From Zobellia nedashkovskayae (GTDB taxonomy: Bacteria > Bacteroidota > Bacteroidia > Flavobacteriales > Flavobacteriaceae): DNA of 64,000 nt. The stretch lies in NCBI RefSeq assembly GCF_015330125.1, contig NZ_JADDXR010000002.1, positions 1,612,001 through 1,676,000 of the forward strand, written 5' to 3'. A model generated the notes under the pieces. It was not told the origin of the DNA. It saw only the letters and a program-made list of their open reading frames with translations, and did not search any database. Made by a program: the position numbers and the translations under genes. Of the stretch, positions 8,853 to 17,683 are shown piece after piece (position 1 is the first letter of the stretch; every line of letters begins with the position of its first letter).

Positions 8853-8882
8853 TACATAATTCATCATAAATTGGTCTAAATG

Positions 8883-10763
8883 TTATGCAGAAGCTTCAAT
8901 ATTCTTTTTTGAAGTCTTACGTTCCAAGTACCGTAAACACTCGGCAAAGGTGTCAAAAATATGTTCTGTAGGAATTAAATCAGGAATAAGGTCTACACGT
9001 TCCATCATATATCTTGGTTGTTTAAGGACATCTACAAACAAGACTTCAATATCAGAATTGTGTAAATCTATTAACACATCTTCCAATGTATATAGCCCGG
9101 ATTGATCCATATACTGCATACGGTCCATACGAATGATAACGGTAGATGCCGTTCTGGGTATTTGGTCTGCCAATATTTGAAATTCGCTGGTAGAACCAAA
9201 AAATAAGGGTCCTTTAAGGTGTTTAATAAAGACTTGGTCCCTCAGGTTTTTAGGGAAACCAACTTCATCTGCCCAGCCTTCTTCTTTTTCCAAAGACTTT
9301 ACATCGGACCTTTCTGCTGTAAGATCACCCATTTTCTTCATGAACATTAAAGAAGCGATAACTAAACCAACACCTACTGCATATACCAAGTTCCAAACAG
9401 AGGAAAGAACAAGTACAACTAGCATAATAACTACCTCTGAACTGAATTTTATTGGACCCAAGCTCATGTCCTTAGGTAAACTAGGTATAGCTTTTAATCC
9501 TTTATAATCCATAACGCCAATACCTACGGTTACTAAAATACCAGCAAGTACAGCGGCGGGTATTTGAGAAGCAACAGGCCCTAAAGCCAAAAGAACAACT
9601 AGAAGTAAAACCCCTGCTACCATACCGGATAATTTGGTTTTACCACCTGCGTTAATGTTAACAACGGTACGGATTGTAGCACCTGCTCCTGGAATCCCCC
9701 CAAAAATAGCGGCAATACTGTTCCCAATTCCTTGGCCTACTAATTCCTTGTTAGGTTGATGCTTGGTCTTTGTCATGTTGTCCGCAACTACCGATGTTAA
9801 AAGTGAATCTATGGCACCTAATAAAGCCAGCGTTAGTGCCGTAAAAATATAGGGCGTTACCGACCCAAGTTCAAAACTGGTGAATATACCCAAGTTAGGC
9901 ATCGGAAAACCACTTGGTATTTCTTCTATTGGTCTATAGTTCAATCCAAAACCATACGCTACCCCAGAGACCACAATTAAAGCTACTAACGCACTTGGTA
10001 TAGCAGTAGTTATTTTTTTGAAGCCATAAATAATGGCAATGGTAGTTAGGGCGAGAATAAATTCTAACCAATTAATATTTTGCAAAGCCCTGGGCATTAC
10101 TTTAAGAGCTCCCAATACACCAGAAGCCTCAGATTTTGCCAAAGTACGCGCTTCTTTGAGCATATCTGCTTCGGTAATGCCTTCGGCACGTTTGATGGTT
10201 TCCTCAAAATTTTCTAAAACTAGAATACCTTCCCCAGCTTCTTCCTTTAAAATATTATCTAATATAATTTCTTCGGCCATGGGTTTGTACTGGTTTACAA
10301 ACTCTGGGTCTTCTTTAGGGTAATATCCTATTGCAGGTAATATTTGCGTAACCAAAATAATAACGCCAATTGCGGTCATGAAACCGGAAACAACTGGATA
10401 TGGGATATACCGGATGTATTTACCTATACCTAGAAGTCCAAGACCTATTTGCATAAGGCCGGCCAATAAGAATACAACTAAAATAGCGGGCAGCGCTTTT
10501 TCGAGACTACCATCGTTTAGAGCTATAATACCTGCTATAACAACCATACTAACCGCTGTCATTGGTGCGGTAGGTCCGGAGATTTGTGTACTAGTACCGC
10601 CAAAAAGAGCAGCGAAAAAACTTATGAATATGGCTCCGTATAATCCCGCGCTGGGCCCAAGGCCTGAGCTAACACCAAACGCTAATGCTAAGGGTAGGGC
10701 AACAATTCCTGCTGTTATTCCTCCAAATAAGTCTCCTTTAAAGTTTGAGAAAAGATTTTTCAT
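8883..10763 (-). CDS. SulP-family anion (probably bicarbonate) transporter with STAS domain
   Basis: This 626-residue membrane protein has the SulP fold: repeated hydrophobic helices beginning with F-K-G-D-L-F-G-G-I-T-A-G-I-V-A-L-P-L-A-L-A-F-G, the S-G-P-T-A-P-M-T motif near residue 62, and a C-terminal cytoplasmic STAS domain at about residues 500-610. SulP proteins carry sulfate, bicarbonate or organic acids. Two carbonic anhydrase genes immediately upstream point to bicarbonate. An unusual charged, membrane-free stretch at about residues 148-230 interrupts the membrane domain. The gene follows carbonic anhydrase 1 after 93 bases and precedes pheS. Substrate is inferred from context only. 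Confidence 0.9.
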   Translation of the reverse strand: MKNLFSNFKGDLFGGITAGIVALPLALAFGVSSGLGPSAGLYGAIFISFFAALFGGTSTQISGPTAPMTAVSMVVIAGIIALNDGSLEKALPAILVVFLLAGLMQIGLGLLGIGKYIRYIPYPVVSGFMTAIGVIILVTQILPAIGYYPKEDPEFVNQYKPMAEEIILDNILKEEAGEGILVLENFEETIKRAEGITEADMLKEARTLAKSEASGVLGALKVMPRALQNINWLEFILALTTIAIIYGFKKITTAIPSALVALIVVSGVAYGFGLNYRPIEEIPSGFPMPNLGIFTSFELGSVTPYIFTALTLALLGAIDSLLTSVVADNMTKTKHQPNKELVGQGIGNSIAAIFGGIPGAGATIRTVVNINAGGKTKLSGMVAGVLLLVVLLALGPVASQIPAAVLAGILVTVGIGVMDYKGLKAIPSLPKDMSLGPIKFSSEVVIMLVVLVLSSVWNLVYAVGVGLVIASLMFMKKMGDLTAERSDVKSLEKEEGWADEVGFPKNLRDQVFIKHLKGPLFFGSTSEFQILADQIPRTASTVIIRMDRMQYMDQSGLYTLEDVLIDLHNSDIEVLFVDVLKQPRYMMERVDLIPDLIPTEHIFDTFAECLRYLERKTSKKNIEASA

Positions 10764-10856
10764 AGAGTTAAGTTTAATGCTAAGAGATTGTTTTAAGCTT
10801 TGTGAAGAAGTGTAGATGGCTAATTGAACGTCTGGTTTCTACAAATCAGCTTTGGA

Positions 10857-11483
10857 TTAATCCAAATGATAGATTTCCATAATATTTTTAAGGTAGCCTT
10901 CGAAATCTATTTTTAAGTCTATCAATTTTCCGGTATGAACGTCAAATATCCACCCATGTACTTTTAATCCGTGATCACGATATGCTTTTTGAACCACTGC
11001 TGTTTTGATCAGGTTTACACATTGCTCTTTTACGTTCAGTTCTACTAATCTATCGTATTTTTTTGTTTCGTCTTCAATAGCATTCAGCTCTTCTTTATGA
11101 AGACGATATACATCACGAATATTACGTAGCCATGGGTTTAGAACACCCAAATCTTTAGATTGCATGGCAGCTTTGACACCTCCGCATGCATAATGACCAC
11201 AAACTATTATATGTTTTACTTTCAGATAATCTACAGCATACTTTAAAACAGATAGTACGTTAAGATCTATACTGATTACCATGTTCGCAATGTTACGATG
11301 TACGAAAACCTCTCCGGGTTTTGCGCCCATCACTTCTTCTGCAGTAACCCTACTGTCTGAACAACCAATATAAAGCAATTCAGGACTTTGATCCTTGGCC
11401 AACTGCTCAAAATAATCTGAACTTGTTTTTAGCTTTTCCGCTATCCACTTTTCATTGTTGTCAAAAACAGTATCTAGATTCAT
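10857..11483 (-). CDS. Beta-carbonic anhydrase (Can-like)
   Basis: The enzyme interconverts CO2 and bicarbonate. All zinc-site residues of the beta class are present: C41-x-D43-x-R45 in the C-S-D-S-R-V motif, then H97 and C100 in G-H-Y-A-C-G-G. The 208-residue length, the H-R-N-I-A-N motif after the first site and the C-terminal helix pattern resemble the E. coli Can type. No signal peptide is present, so it acts in the cytoplasm. It stands between a terminator-like hairpin (11529-11553) and the SulP gene, and so likely forms a unit with that transporter: bicarbonate imported by SulP would be equilibrated with CO2 or made available to carboxylases. Confidence 0.95.
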   Translation of the reverse strand: MNLDTVFDNNEKWIAEKLKTSSDYFEQLAKDQSPELLYIGCSDSRVTAEEVMGAKPGEVFVHRNIANMVISIDLNVLSVLKYAVDYLKVKHIIVCGHYACGGVKAAMQSKDLGVLNPWLRNIRDVYRLHKEELNAIEDETKKYDRLVELNVKEQCVNLIKTAVVQKAYRDHGLKVHGWIFDVHTGKLIDLKIDFEGYLKNIMEIYHLD

Positions 11484-11528
11484 GGTGTTATTTTTTACAA
11501 AATAAGACTAATTCTACGGCAATACTTG

Positions 11529-11553
11529 AAAAAAGGCCAATGCATTGTTGGCC
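11529..11553 (-). terminator. Intrinsic terminator after carbonic anhydrase 2
   Basis: On the minus strand GGCCAA (11553-11548), a 7-base loop and TTGGCC (11540-11535) are followed by six T residues (11534-11529). It would end the SulP2-Usp-carbonic anhydrase 2 transcript before carbonic anhydrase 1. The stem is only 6 bp but GC-rich, so termination may be partial. Confidence 0.65.
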
Positions 11554-11580
11554 CATTGTATATTATTGAATCTAAGCTTA

Positions 11581-12207
11581 TTAGTAAAAAGTTACTTCAC
11601 CATTAGATATGTCATACATGGCACCTACAATCTTTATTTCTCCGTTTTCTTCCATTTCAGATAAAACTGGGCTATTCTTACGGATACTATCTATTGTCAA
11701 AAGCACATTCTTTTCAGAAACTTTATCTACAAAGTCAAGATTTTTAGAATTTCTAAGACTTTCGTCAGTAGGTTCTTTAACTGCATCAACCGCTGGCTCT
11801 ATCTTATTTATTAAAGCTGTCAAGTTGCCTAATCTGGCATGGTCACAAGCACCTTTTATTGCACCACAACTAGTATGACCCAAAACAACAACTAGTTCAG
11901 TGCCAGCAAGCTTACATGCAAATTCCATACTTCCTAGGATATCTTCGTTAGAAAAGTTTCCTGCGATACGAATACTAAAGATATCGCCTAATCCTTGGTC
12001 AAAAACCAATTCTGCCGAAACTCTAGAATCTATACAGCTCAAAATAGTAGCGAAAGGAAATTGTCCATCGCTAGTATCATTTACTTGTTCTAAAAGATTT
12101 CTGTTAGCTTTTAAATTATTTTGAAAACGTTGATTTCCTTCTTTTAAAAAATTAAGTGCTTTTTCTGGAGTCATCGTTGCTTGTGTCTCCTTAGTATGTG
12201 CTTTCAT
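11581..12207 (-). CDS. Beta-carbonic anhydrase, second paralogue
   Basis: This second beta-class enzyme of 208 residues has zinc ligands C58, H111 and C114 (C-I-D-S-R-V at 58-63 and G-H-T-S-C-G-A) with D60 and R62 of the catalytic dyad. It is clearly diverged from its neighbour: it carries an extra N-terminal helix (P-E-K-A-L-N-F-L-K-E-G-N-Q-R-F) and a G-L-G-D-I-F-S-I-R-I-A-G-N core typical of a different beta-CA subgroup. No signal peptide is visible. It is 13 bases downstream of the universal-stress-like gene and in one run with SulP2, which suggests co-expression with that transporter. Two subgroups in one cluster argue against a recent duplication. Confidence 0.95.
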   Translation of the reverse strand: MKAHTKETQATMTPEKALNFLKEGNQRFQNNLKANRNLLEQVNDTSDGQFPFATILSCIDSRVSAELVFDQGLGDIFSIRIAGNFSNEDILGSMEFACKLAGTELVVVLGHTSCGAIKGACDHARLGNLTALINKIEPAVDAVKEPTDESLRNSKNLDFVDKVSEKNVLLTIDSIRKNSPVLSEMEENGEIKIVGAMYDISNGEVTFY

Positions 12208-12220
12208 ATGTTTATTTTAA

Positions 12221-13066
12221 TTATGCTATGTTTAGTTTACTTTGATAATTGCCTTGCGAATTTTTTTCGCCTGCAATCATAAGGTTGATATCTAATTTCT
12301 TCACCATGTCGTAAATATTTGATGGCGTAGAAGTATTTATTTTTTCCTTTTTTTTCCGCTCCACAAATAATAAATCAACTTTGCTCTTAGATAAGTAGAT
12401 TGGAAGCTTTTTCATTGTATTGTCATTATAATCAAAGACATAATCTACAATTTTCTTTCCTAAAAATTCATGGGATTGAGGCTGTGTTGTAGGTCCATTA
12501 ACAATGCTGAAAGCCTTTAGAGGACTGTTTGCATTAGCAAAGAGGGCTTCTGGAAAAGAAGAACTCAATAACTCGTTAGAACAGTTCAGTGTACCAATCC
12601 CTATATTCATGTTAGGCTCTAGACCATTTTCTTCTGAAACAATCATTACGGATCCCTTAAAAATACTTAGAACAAAATTGATAATCCTATCATCTACAGT
12701 ATTAAAAGGTTTTGTTTTTCTTCTACCAAGAACTATAATATTTGGAGTGTTATCATCTAAATATCGGGAAATTTCAGTTTTTACATTGCCAAAAGTGCTT
12801 GAATAACGAATGGGAACCCCGTAATCTTTAGAGAATGGAGCAATTAAATTCTTCATGCGCTTGTCGGTTACAATATACTCGTGGTTTATTGTCCGTATAG
12901 CTGATAATTGATTGTCTTTTCCAACAATATCAGTTGGTTTTCTCACATTGAAAACCTCAATTTCGGCATCAACCATTTTAGCTAAGCTAACCGAGCTTTT
13001 TAAAAGGTTGTGCATACCATCCGTCAAATCTGAAAGTAATGCTATTTTATATTTATTTTTTTCCAT
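12221..13066 (-). CDS. Universal stress protein-like, two-domain
   Basis: The 281-residue soluble protein has two alpha/beta halves. The first (about 1-145) matches the Usp pattern: an opening strand I-A-L-L-S-D-L-T-D, a long helix, and a strand P-N-I-I-V-L-G-R-R-K near residue 105 followed by V-M-I-V-S-E. The second half (about 150-270) is more degenerate and ends with a M-I-A-G-E segment. The ATP-binding G-x2-G-x9-G-S/T signature is not clearly complete, so nucleotide binding is doubtful. It is tightly packed between SulP2 (5-base gap) and carbonic anhydrase 2 (13-base gap), which suggests a regulatory or sensory role tied to anion transport. That role is inferred. Confidence 0.8.
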   Translation of the reverse strand: MEKNKYKIALLSDLTDGMHNLLKSSVSLAKMVDAEIEVFNVRKPTDIVGKDNQLSAIRTINHEYIVTDKRMKNLIAPFSKDYGVPIRYSSTFGNVKTEISRYLDDNTPNIIVLGRRKTKPFNTVDDRIINFVLSIFKGSVMIVSEENGLEPNMNIGIGTLNCSNELLSSSFPEALFANANSPLKAFSIVNGPTTQPQSHEFLGKKIVDYVFDYNDNTMKKLPIYLSKSKVDLLFVERKKKEKINTSTPSNIYDMVKKLDINLMIAGEKNSQGNYQSKLNIA

Positions 13067-13071
13067 AGCCT

Positions 13072-14664
13072 TTAACTTAAACTTAGGTTAGATTTTGGTC
13101 TTGTTCTAAAAAACTCACTATAACTAATAGGGTTTTCTATAACGCCACGTTTAGATACCAGTTTAATATCTATATTACGTTCTTTGGCTTTTATTGAAAA
13201 ATCGTCTAGAATCTCAATAATATCAATGTCAAGATACCTTGTTTTAAGTAGATTTAGCTCCAAATAGGTATCTCTTGGAAGACTATCTAGTTCTTTAAGA
13301 ATAGCGCCTTTATTAAAGAATGTAACCTCTTCTGCAAGAGACATTTTTATTTTATGCTTTCCGTTGCTTACATCTTCAATATGAAGAAAGTGAGAATTTT
13401 GATAGCTTTTTAATAGAATAACAACTATTCCAACAGCTAAGCCCAAACTAATTCCAACAAGCAAATCTGTAAACACAATCCCTAGCACCGTTACCATAAA
13501 AGGAACGAACTGTTTCCATCCTAGTTTGTACATCGTTGCAAAAAGTGCAGGTTTTGCCAATTTGTAACCAACTATGAAAAGAATAGCTGCCAATACGGAT
13601 AACGGAATCATATTTAACAAAGTTGGAATAAGAATTACTGAAATCAATAAAAGAAAACCATGCAAAATAGCAGATAGTTTTGATGTTCCGCCAGATTGTA
13701 TATTGGCTGAGCTACGAACAATTACCTGAGTTATAGGCAGTCCTCCAATTAAACCGGACAGTATATTACCGGCGCCTTGGGCAAGTAACTCTCGGTTTGT
13801 TGGAGTTACATTCTTATGTGGGTCTAATTTATCTGTGGCTTCTACACACAGTAATGTTTCTAAACTGGCTACCAGCGCTATGGTAAAAGCAGTAATCCAA
13901 ACTTGAGGGTTTGTAATGGCTCCAAAATTTGGAAAGCTAAATTGACCTAAGAAAGAAGCGGCATCTTCAGGAACAGGCACACTTACCAAATGTTCTGAAG
14001 AAATAGCCAATGTTCCGCTATCTTGAGTTACAATGTAAAATATAATACCAATGGCAACGGCAACTAATGGTCCCTGTACCAATTGAAAAATTCTACCTTT
14101 TTTAGAAAGAACTTTATCCCATAACAAAAGAATAGAAAGACCTATGATAGCTACCAATGTAGCACCGGGACTAATATTATTGACTGTATTTAAAATTTCC
14201 GAAAAGGTATTTTCTCCATCTACTTGGAAAAAAGCCCAGTCCCCTTCTGGGTCAGGGTCATAACCAAAAAAGTGTGGAATTTGTTTTAGAATTATAATGA
14301 TACCAATTCCCGTTAACATTCCCTTTATAACTGAAGACGGAAAATAGTATCCAATAATACCCGCTTTTAAAAAACCGAATACCATTTGAATAACGCCACC
14401 CAAAACTACGGCAACTAGAAAATTCTCAAAACCACCTAAGGTTCCAATAGCGGTTAAAACTATGGCAGCTAATCCTGCTGCAGGACCACTAACTCCAATT
14501 TTTGAACCACTGAGTGCTCCAACGAAAACACCACCAATTATACCGGCTATTAATCCTGAGAACAATGGTGCGCCACTGGCAAGGGCAATACCCAAACATA
14601 AAGGCAAAGCAACGAAGAATACTACGACACTTGCGGGAAGGTCGCTCTTTAGATTTTTAAACAT
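13072..14664 (-). CDS. SulP-family anion transporter, likely bicarbonate
   Basis: This second SulP protein has 530 residues. The membrane domain opens with L-P-A-S-V-V-V-F-F-V-A-L-P-L-C-L-G-I-A-L-A-S-G and has the S-G-P-A-A-G-L motif near residue 59. A C-terminal STAS-like region at about 440-520 completes the family layout. It lacks the long charged insertion of the other SulP gene and is about 100 residues shorter, so the two are not recent copies. It is the first gene of a compact unit SulP2-Usp-carbonic anhydrase 2 ending at a terminator. The 75-base leader shows no exact promoter match. Bicarbonate as substrate is inferred from the linked carbonic anhydrases. Confidence 0.9.
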   Translation of the reverse strand: MFKNLKSDLPASVVVFFVALPLCLGIALASGAPLFSGLIAGIIGGVFVGALSGSKIGVSGPAAGLAAIVLTAIGTLGGFENFLVAVVLGGVIQMVFGFLKAGIIGYYFPSSVIKGMLTGIGIIIILKQIPHFFGYDPDPEGDWAFFQVDGENTFSEILNTVNNISPGATLVAIIGLSILLLWDKVLSKKGRIFQLVQGPLVAVAIGIIFYIVTQDSGTLAISSEHLVSVPVPEDAASFLGQFSFPNFGAITNPQVWITAFTIALVASLETLLCVEATDKLDPHKNVTPTNRELLAQGAGNILSGLIGGLPITQVIVRSSANIQSGGTSKLSAILHGFLLLISVILIPTLLNMIPLSVLAAILFIVGYKLAKPALFATMYKLGWKQFVPFMVTVLGIVFTDLLVGISLGLAVGIVVILLKSYQNSHFLHIEDVSNGKHKIKMSLAEEVTFFNKGAILKELDSLPRDTYLELNLLKTRYLDIDIIEILDDFSIKAKERNIDIKLVSKRGVIENPISYSEFFRTRPKSNLSLS

Positions 14665-14739
14665 ATAAATAATAATTTAGCCCTCAATGGCAATTGGGGA
14701 CAAGTTTTTAGCTAATCGAAATAAATTTCCTGAAAAAAA

Positions 14740-15036
14740 TTAACTGATATGTTCAGGGGGAGGAAGGAGGATTTCGAGTGTGAAATCAATATAATCCATA
14801 ACATGGTAATCGCCCATAACAGATTGTTCTGATAAAGCTATCAGAGAATAGTCAAAGTAATTATCTTTTACGAATTTTTCTTCTAGAGAAGACTTTTTGC
14901 CTGCTTCTTGTTGTTCCTCTTCATTGAGGTTCGTTATCATAACAGGATTATCAACGTCTAGTAAAGTTATAACGCTCGGAGCTGTAATGGCTAATAGCCA
15001 TAGAGCAAGCAAAAGAAAACGAGCGAAAATTTTCAT
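14740..15036 (-). CDS. Small single-pass membrane or secreted protein of unknown function
   Basis: I start this gene at the ATG at 15036 (98 residues); a TTG 11 codons upstream would put extra residues before a good signal/anchor. Residues 1-25 are a hydrophobic helix after K-x-x-x-R, followed by an acidic, glutamate-rich middle and a short C-terminal part with a P-P-P-E-H tail. No domain is recognised. It lies between the SulP2 start and the batE stop (59 bases after batE), so it could be the tail gene of the Bat transcript. Confidence rests on the signal-like N-terminus and position. Confidence 0.6.
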   Translation of the reverse strand: MKIFARFLLLALWLLAITAPSVITLLDVDNPVMITNLNEEEQQEAGKKSSLEEKFVKDNYFDYSLIALSEQSVMGDYHVMDYIDFTLEILLPPPEHIS

Positions 15037-15095
15037 AGCAGTTAGTAACAAACGCAAATATAGCACCAACTATTTTATTACGCGTTAAGGAAATA

Positions 15096-15854
15096 TTAAA
15101 AATCTTTTAATGTTTTTATGTCTTCGGATGGGATCCAGCCTGTAGTTCCGTCAGAAATACGGATTTTTTTCCAGTCGTTTAGTTCTTCAACAACTTGGAC
15201 TTTAGTGCCTTCGTGGAGTGCAAAAGTCTCAAGACCTTTTTTGTTAGGCTCAGCTTTTACACTGGCTTCCTTGGCAAAGACAATAGCGGGTTGGTCTGCT
15301 TTAAATTTGTTGTATTGAAGAAAAGCAAAAACTACGGAAGTTATCATGATAAGTAGTGAAATTACACTAAAGATAAACGCAAGTCTTTTTCTAGATGAAT
15401 AATGAAAGTAATAGAATGCAATGTATAAAAACACAAATATTACCATAAAAATAATAGATAGATATGCCCATTGATCAAAAGACAATGTACCAATGATGCT
15501 ATCGTAAATTTTAGAAAGGCCTGTAGTTGGCATTTCATCAATGGCATCAAGAGTCATGTTCTTGGCGTATCCTAAATTATTCTTTATTTCGCTGTCATTG
15601 GGCTTTAGCAAAAGTGCTTTTTCGTAATAATAGATACTTGGCGCAATCTCGTTAAGCTTATAATAGGCATTGCCCAGGTTGTAATAGAGCTCTGCGGAAT
15701 GTTTACCATTATCCAAAATCTCCATATAGTTGTCTACCGCCTTTTGGTACTCGCCTACATTATAAGCTTCCGTAGCCTTATCAAACAGAGCATTATTCTG
15801 GGCGGTAACCGTGAAGGTTAATAAGGAAATAAGTATGAAAAGTATGTTTTTCAC
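15096..15854 (-). CDS. batE: BatE: TPR and SH3-domain membrane protein
   Basis: The 252-residue protein begins with a signal peptide ending near residue 18, then has about two tetratricopeptide repeats (residues 20-100, including A-E-L-Y-Y-N-L-G-N-A-Y-Y-K-L). Two transmembrane helices follow near 130-155 and 162-187. A C-terminal bacterial SH3 domain at about 195-250 contains W-K-K-I-R-I-S-D-G-T-T-G-W-I-P. This is the standard architecture of BatE in Bacteroidota aerotolerance operons. It is the last Bat gene, 38 bases after batD. The family is thought to act at the envelope with BatA-D and MoxR; its biochemical task is not established. Confidence 0.88.
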   Translation of the reverse strand: MKNILFILISLLTFTVTAQNNALFDKATEAYNVGEYQKAVDNYMEILDNGKHSAELYYNLGNAYYKLNEIAPSIYYYEKALLLKPNDSEIKNNLGYAKNMTLDAIDEMPTTGLSKIYDSIIGTLSFDQWAYLSIIFMVIFVFLYIAFYYFHYSSRKRLAFIFSVISLLIMITSVVFAFLQYNKFKADQPAIVFAKEASVKAEPNKKGLETFALHEGTKVQVVEELNDWKKIRISDGTTGWIPSEDIKTLKDF

Positions 15855-15892
15855 TTTGTGATTTTCAAATTGAATAATTTATAACTTTTTCG

Positions 15893-17683
15893 TTAGAGTT
15901 GTTTGTCTAAATATGTAATTACCTCACTTGCTTTATCGTAATCTTGTTGCATCTGCACTTCGGAAAAGGGACTGTAACGTGCCATTTCGCAATTTTTAAG
16001 TAGCGAAATAAAACCTTCATTGGTTGTGTTATCAACCTGTTTTTCGATTAAGAGAGATGCTATTTTGTCTTTGCTGAATTCTGAGGTCTCTATTTTAAGT
16101 TTTGCCTTTAAATAATTATGCAACGCTTTTTCTAAGGCAACGTAAAACGCCTCCTTATTACCTAATTCTTTTTTGGCTTTAGAGAGATATCTTTTAGCAA
16201 GTTTGTTGGCCTTCCTAACTTTATTGCCCACCACGTCACTAGCAATTGCTTCACGCTTTTTACCTAGTAAAATGGCAAAGGGAATCAATATTAATGGCAG
16301 TAATAACCATAAATAATAGCTTTTAGTCCCTAAAAAATAGCTAGAACCAATAGGTACCAAATTGGCGTCTAGTTTTAGGAAATTAAATTGATTTCCTACT
16401 GCAACGGTTTGCTTATTATTAGTTCCACCAGCTACTGCACTACCTATGCTTGAGTCTGTAGGACCTTCTTTTACATTGATTACGATTTCATCTGAAGTAA
16501 CCGTTTTATACGTTTTAGCGCTAGGGTCAAAATAAGTGAAGGATATACTAGGAATAGGATATTTGCCTTTAAAGGAAGGTACAACCGTATAACTATTACT
16601 CACCTTACCCTGTGAGCCGGATAAGGTAGTACGTACTTTTTCATCAAATTCAGGCTCGTATACCTCCAATGAAGCGGGTAAATTTAGGTCGGGCAACTGA
16701 AAGAGTTTTAAATTTCCTTTACCACTCACCTCAACTTTTGCCTGTAATGATTCAGAAGCATTCAAAACCGTCTTACTGCTAGTGACCGAAAAATCGAAAT
16801 TACCAACTGCCCCACTAAAATTAACAGGTTTCCCTTTTTCAGGTAAAGCTTTTACATTAATGGTTCGTTTTCCTGCTGAAACCGTTTTGTTGGTTTGGGA
16901 GTAAATTCTACCTCCAAAGAAATCCCGTTTGTTGGACGGTACATCTACAGTAACATCCAATGAAAGGGGTTCTATTTCTAACTTCCCTGATTTTTGAGGG
17001 TAGAGTACAACTCGCTTTAATATAACATACCTATAAGGCTTTCCTTTATAAGTTCCGTTTTCAGCAACTGGGCGAGAAACGGGAATATCTTGGCTCCAAA
17101 AATTATTGTACTTAGGGTTGTCTAATGGTTGATAGTTAGATACACTAATAGACGGGCTCACATATAGTTTGTAGACCACGCTTAGGCCTTCGTTTAGGTA
17201 TGGGTCCGTTTTAGAAACCTCGGCAACAAGATGTAGACTTTCGTCCGCTACATCGTCTGCGGTCATTTGATCGCTGGGTTTGTCTACTGCAGCTGTAACT
17301 TCTACCTTTTTTGGTAATGATTTATAAGTTTTTCCATCAATCACAATAGATGCTTGCTTAATGGTCACATTTCCCCTAGTAGTAGGAGCCAAGGTGTATG
17401 AGTATGTTTTTGAATAACTACGCACACCATTTATCCATGAGGAGCTTATAGATTGTGATGGTCCCATCAAAACCCGGAAGCCCTGAAAATCTGGAGGATT
17501 AAAATTGTCCCCGTCTTTATTCATGGTAAAATCTACCCGTAATCTCTCGTTCATACCCAGTTTTTCTTTACTGAGTTTCATTTCAAAGGTAATGCCTTTG
17601 CCATCTTGAGCGTTCACTGAAAAGACAAGGAACATTATAGAAAATAATGCTAAAAGAATTCTATGTATACTGGTCTTTACCAA
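15893..17683 (-). CDS. batD: BatD: oxygen-tolerance family membrane protein
   Basis: The 596-residue protein has a signal peptide (cleavage near V-N-A-Q, about residue 26) and a long periplasmic part of Ig-like beta domains, including the family opener F-E-M-K-L-S-K-E-K-L-G-M-N-E-R-L. One transmembrane helix lies near 455-475 (Y-L-W-L-L-L-P-L-I-L-I-P-F), followed by a cytoplasmic helical tail with a V-A-L-E-K-A-L-H-N-Y-L motif. This matches BatD (PF13584). Its start overlaps the end of batC by 7 bases, indicating translational coupling. In the Bat system it is believed to be the periplasmic scaffold contacting BatA/BatB. Confidence 0.92.
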   Translation of the reverse strand: MVKTSIHRILLALFSIMFLVFSVNAQDGKGITFEMKLSKEKLGMNERLRVDFTMNKDGDNFNPPDFQGFRVLMGPSQSISSSWINGVRSYSKTYSYTLAPTTRGNVTIKQASIVIDGKTYKSLPKKVEVTAAVDKPSDQMTADDVADESLHLVAEVSKTDPYLNEGLSVVYKLYVSPSISVSNYQPLDNPKYNNFWSQDIPVSRPVAENGTYKGKPYRYVILKRVVLYPQKSGKLEIEPLSLDVTVDVPSNKRDFFGGRIYSQTNKTVSAGKRTINVKALPEKGKPVNFSGAVGNFDFSVTSSKTVLNASESLQAKVEVSGKGNLKLFQLPDLNLPASLEVYEPEFDEKVRTTLSGSQGKVSNSYTVVPSFKGKYPIPSISFTYFDPSAKTYKTVTSDEIVINVKEGPTDSSIGSAVAGGTNNKQTVAVGNQFNFLKLDANLVPIGSSYFLGTKSYYLWLLLPLILIPFAILLGKKREAIASDVVGNKVRKANKLAKRYLSKAKKELGNKEAFYVALEKALHNYLKAKLKIETSEFSKDKIASLLIEKQVDNTTNEGFISLLKNCEMARYSPFSEVQMQQDYDKASEVITYLDKQL

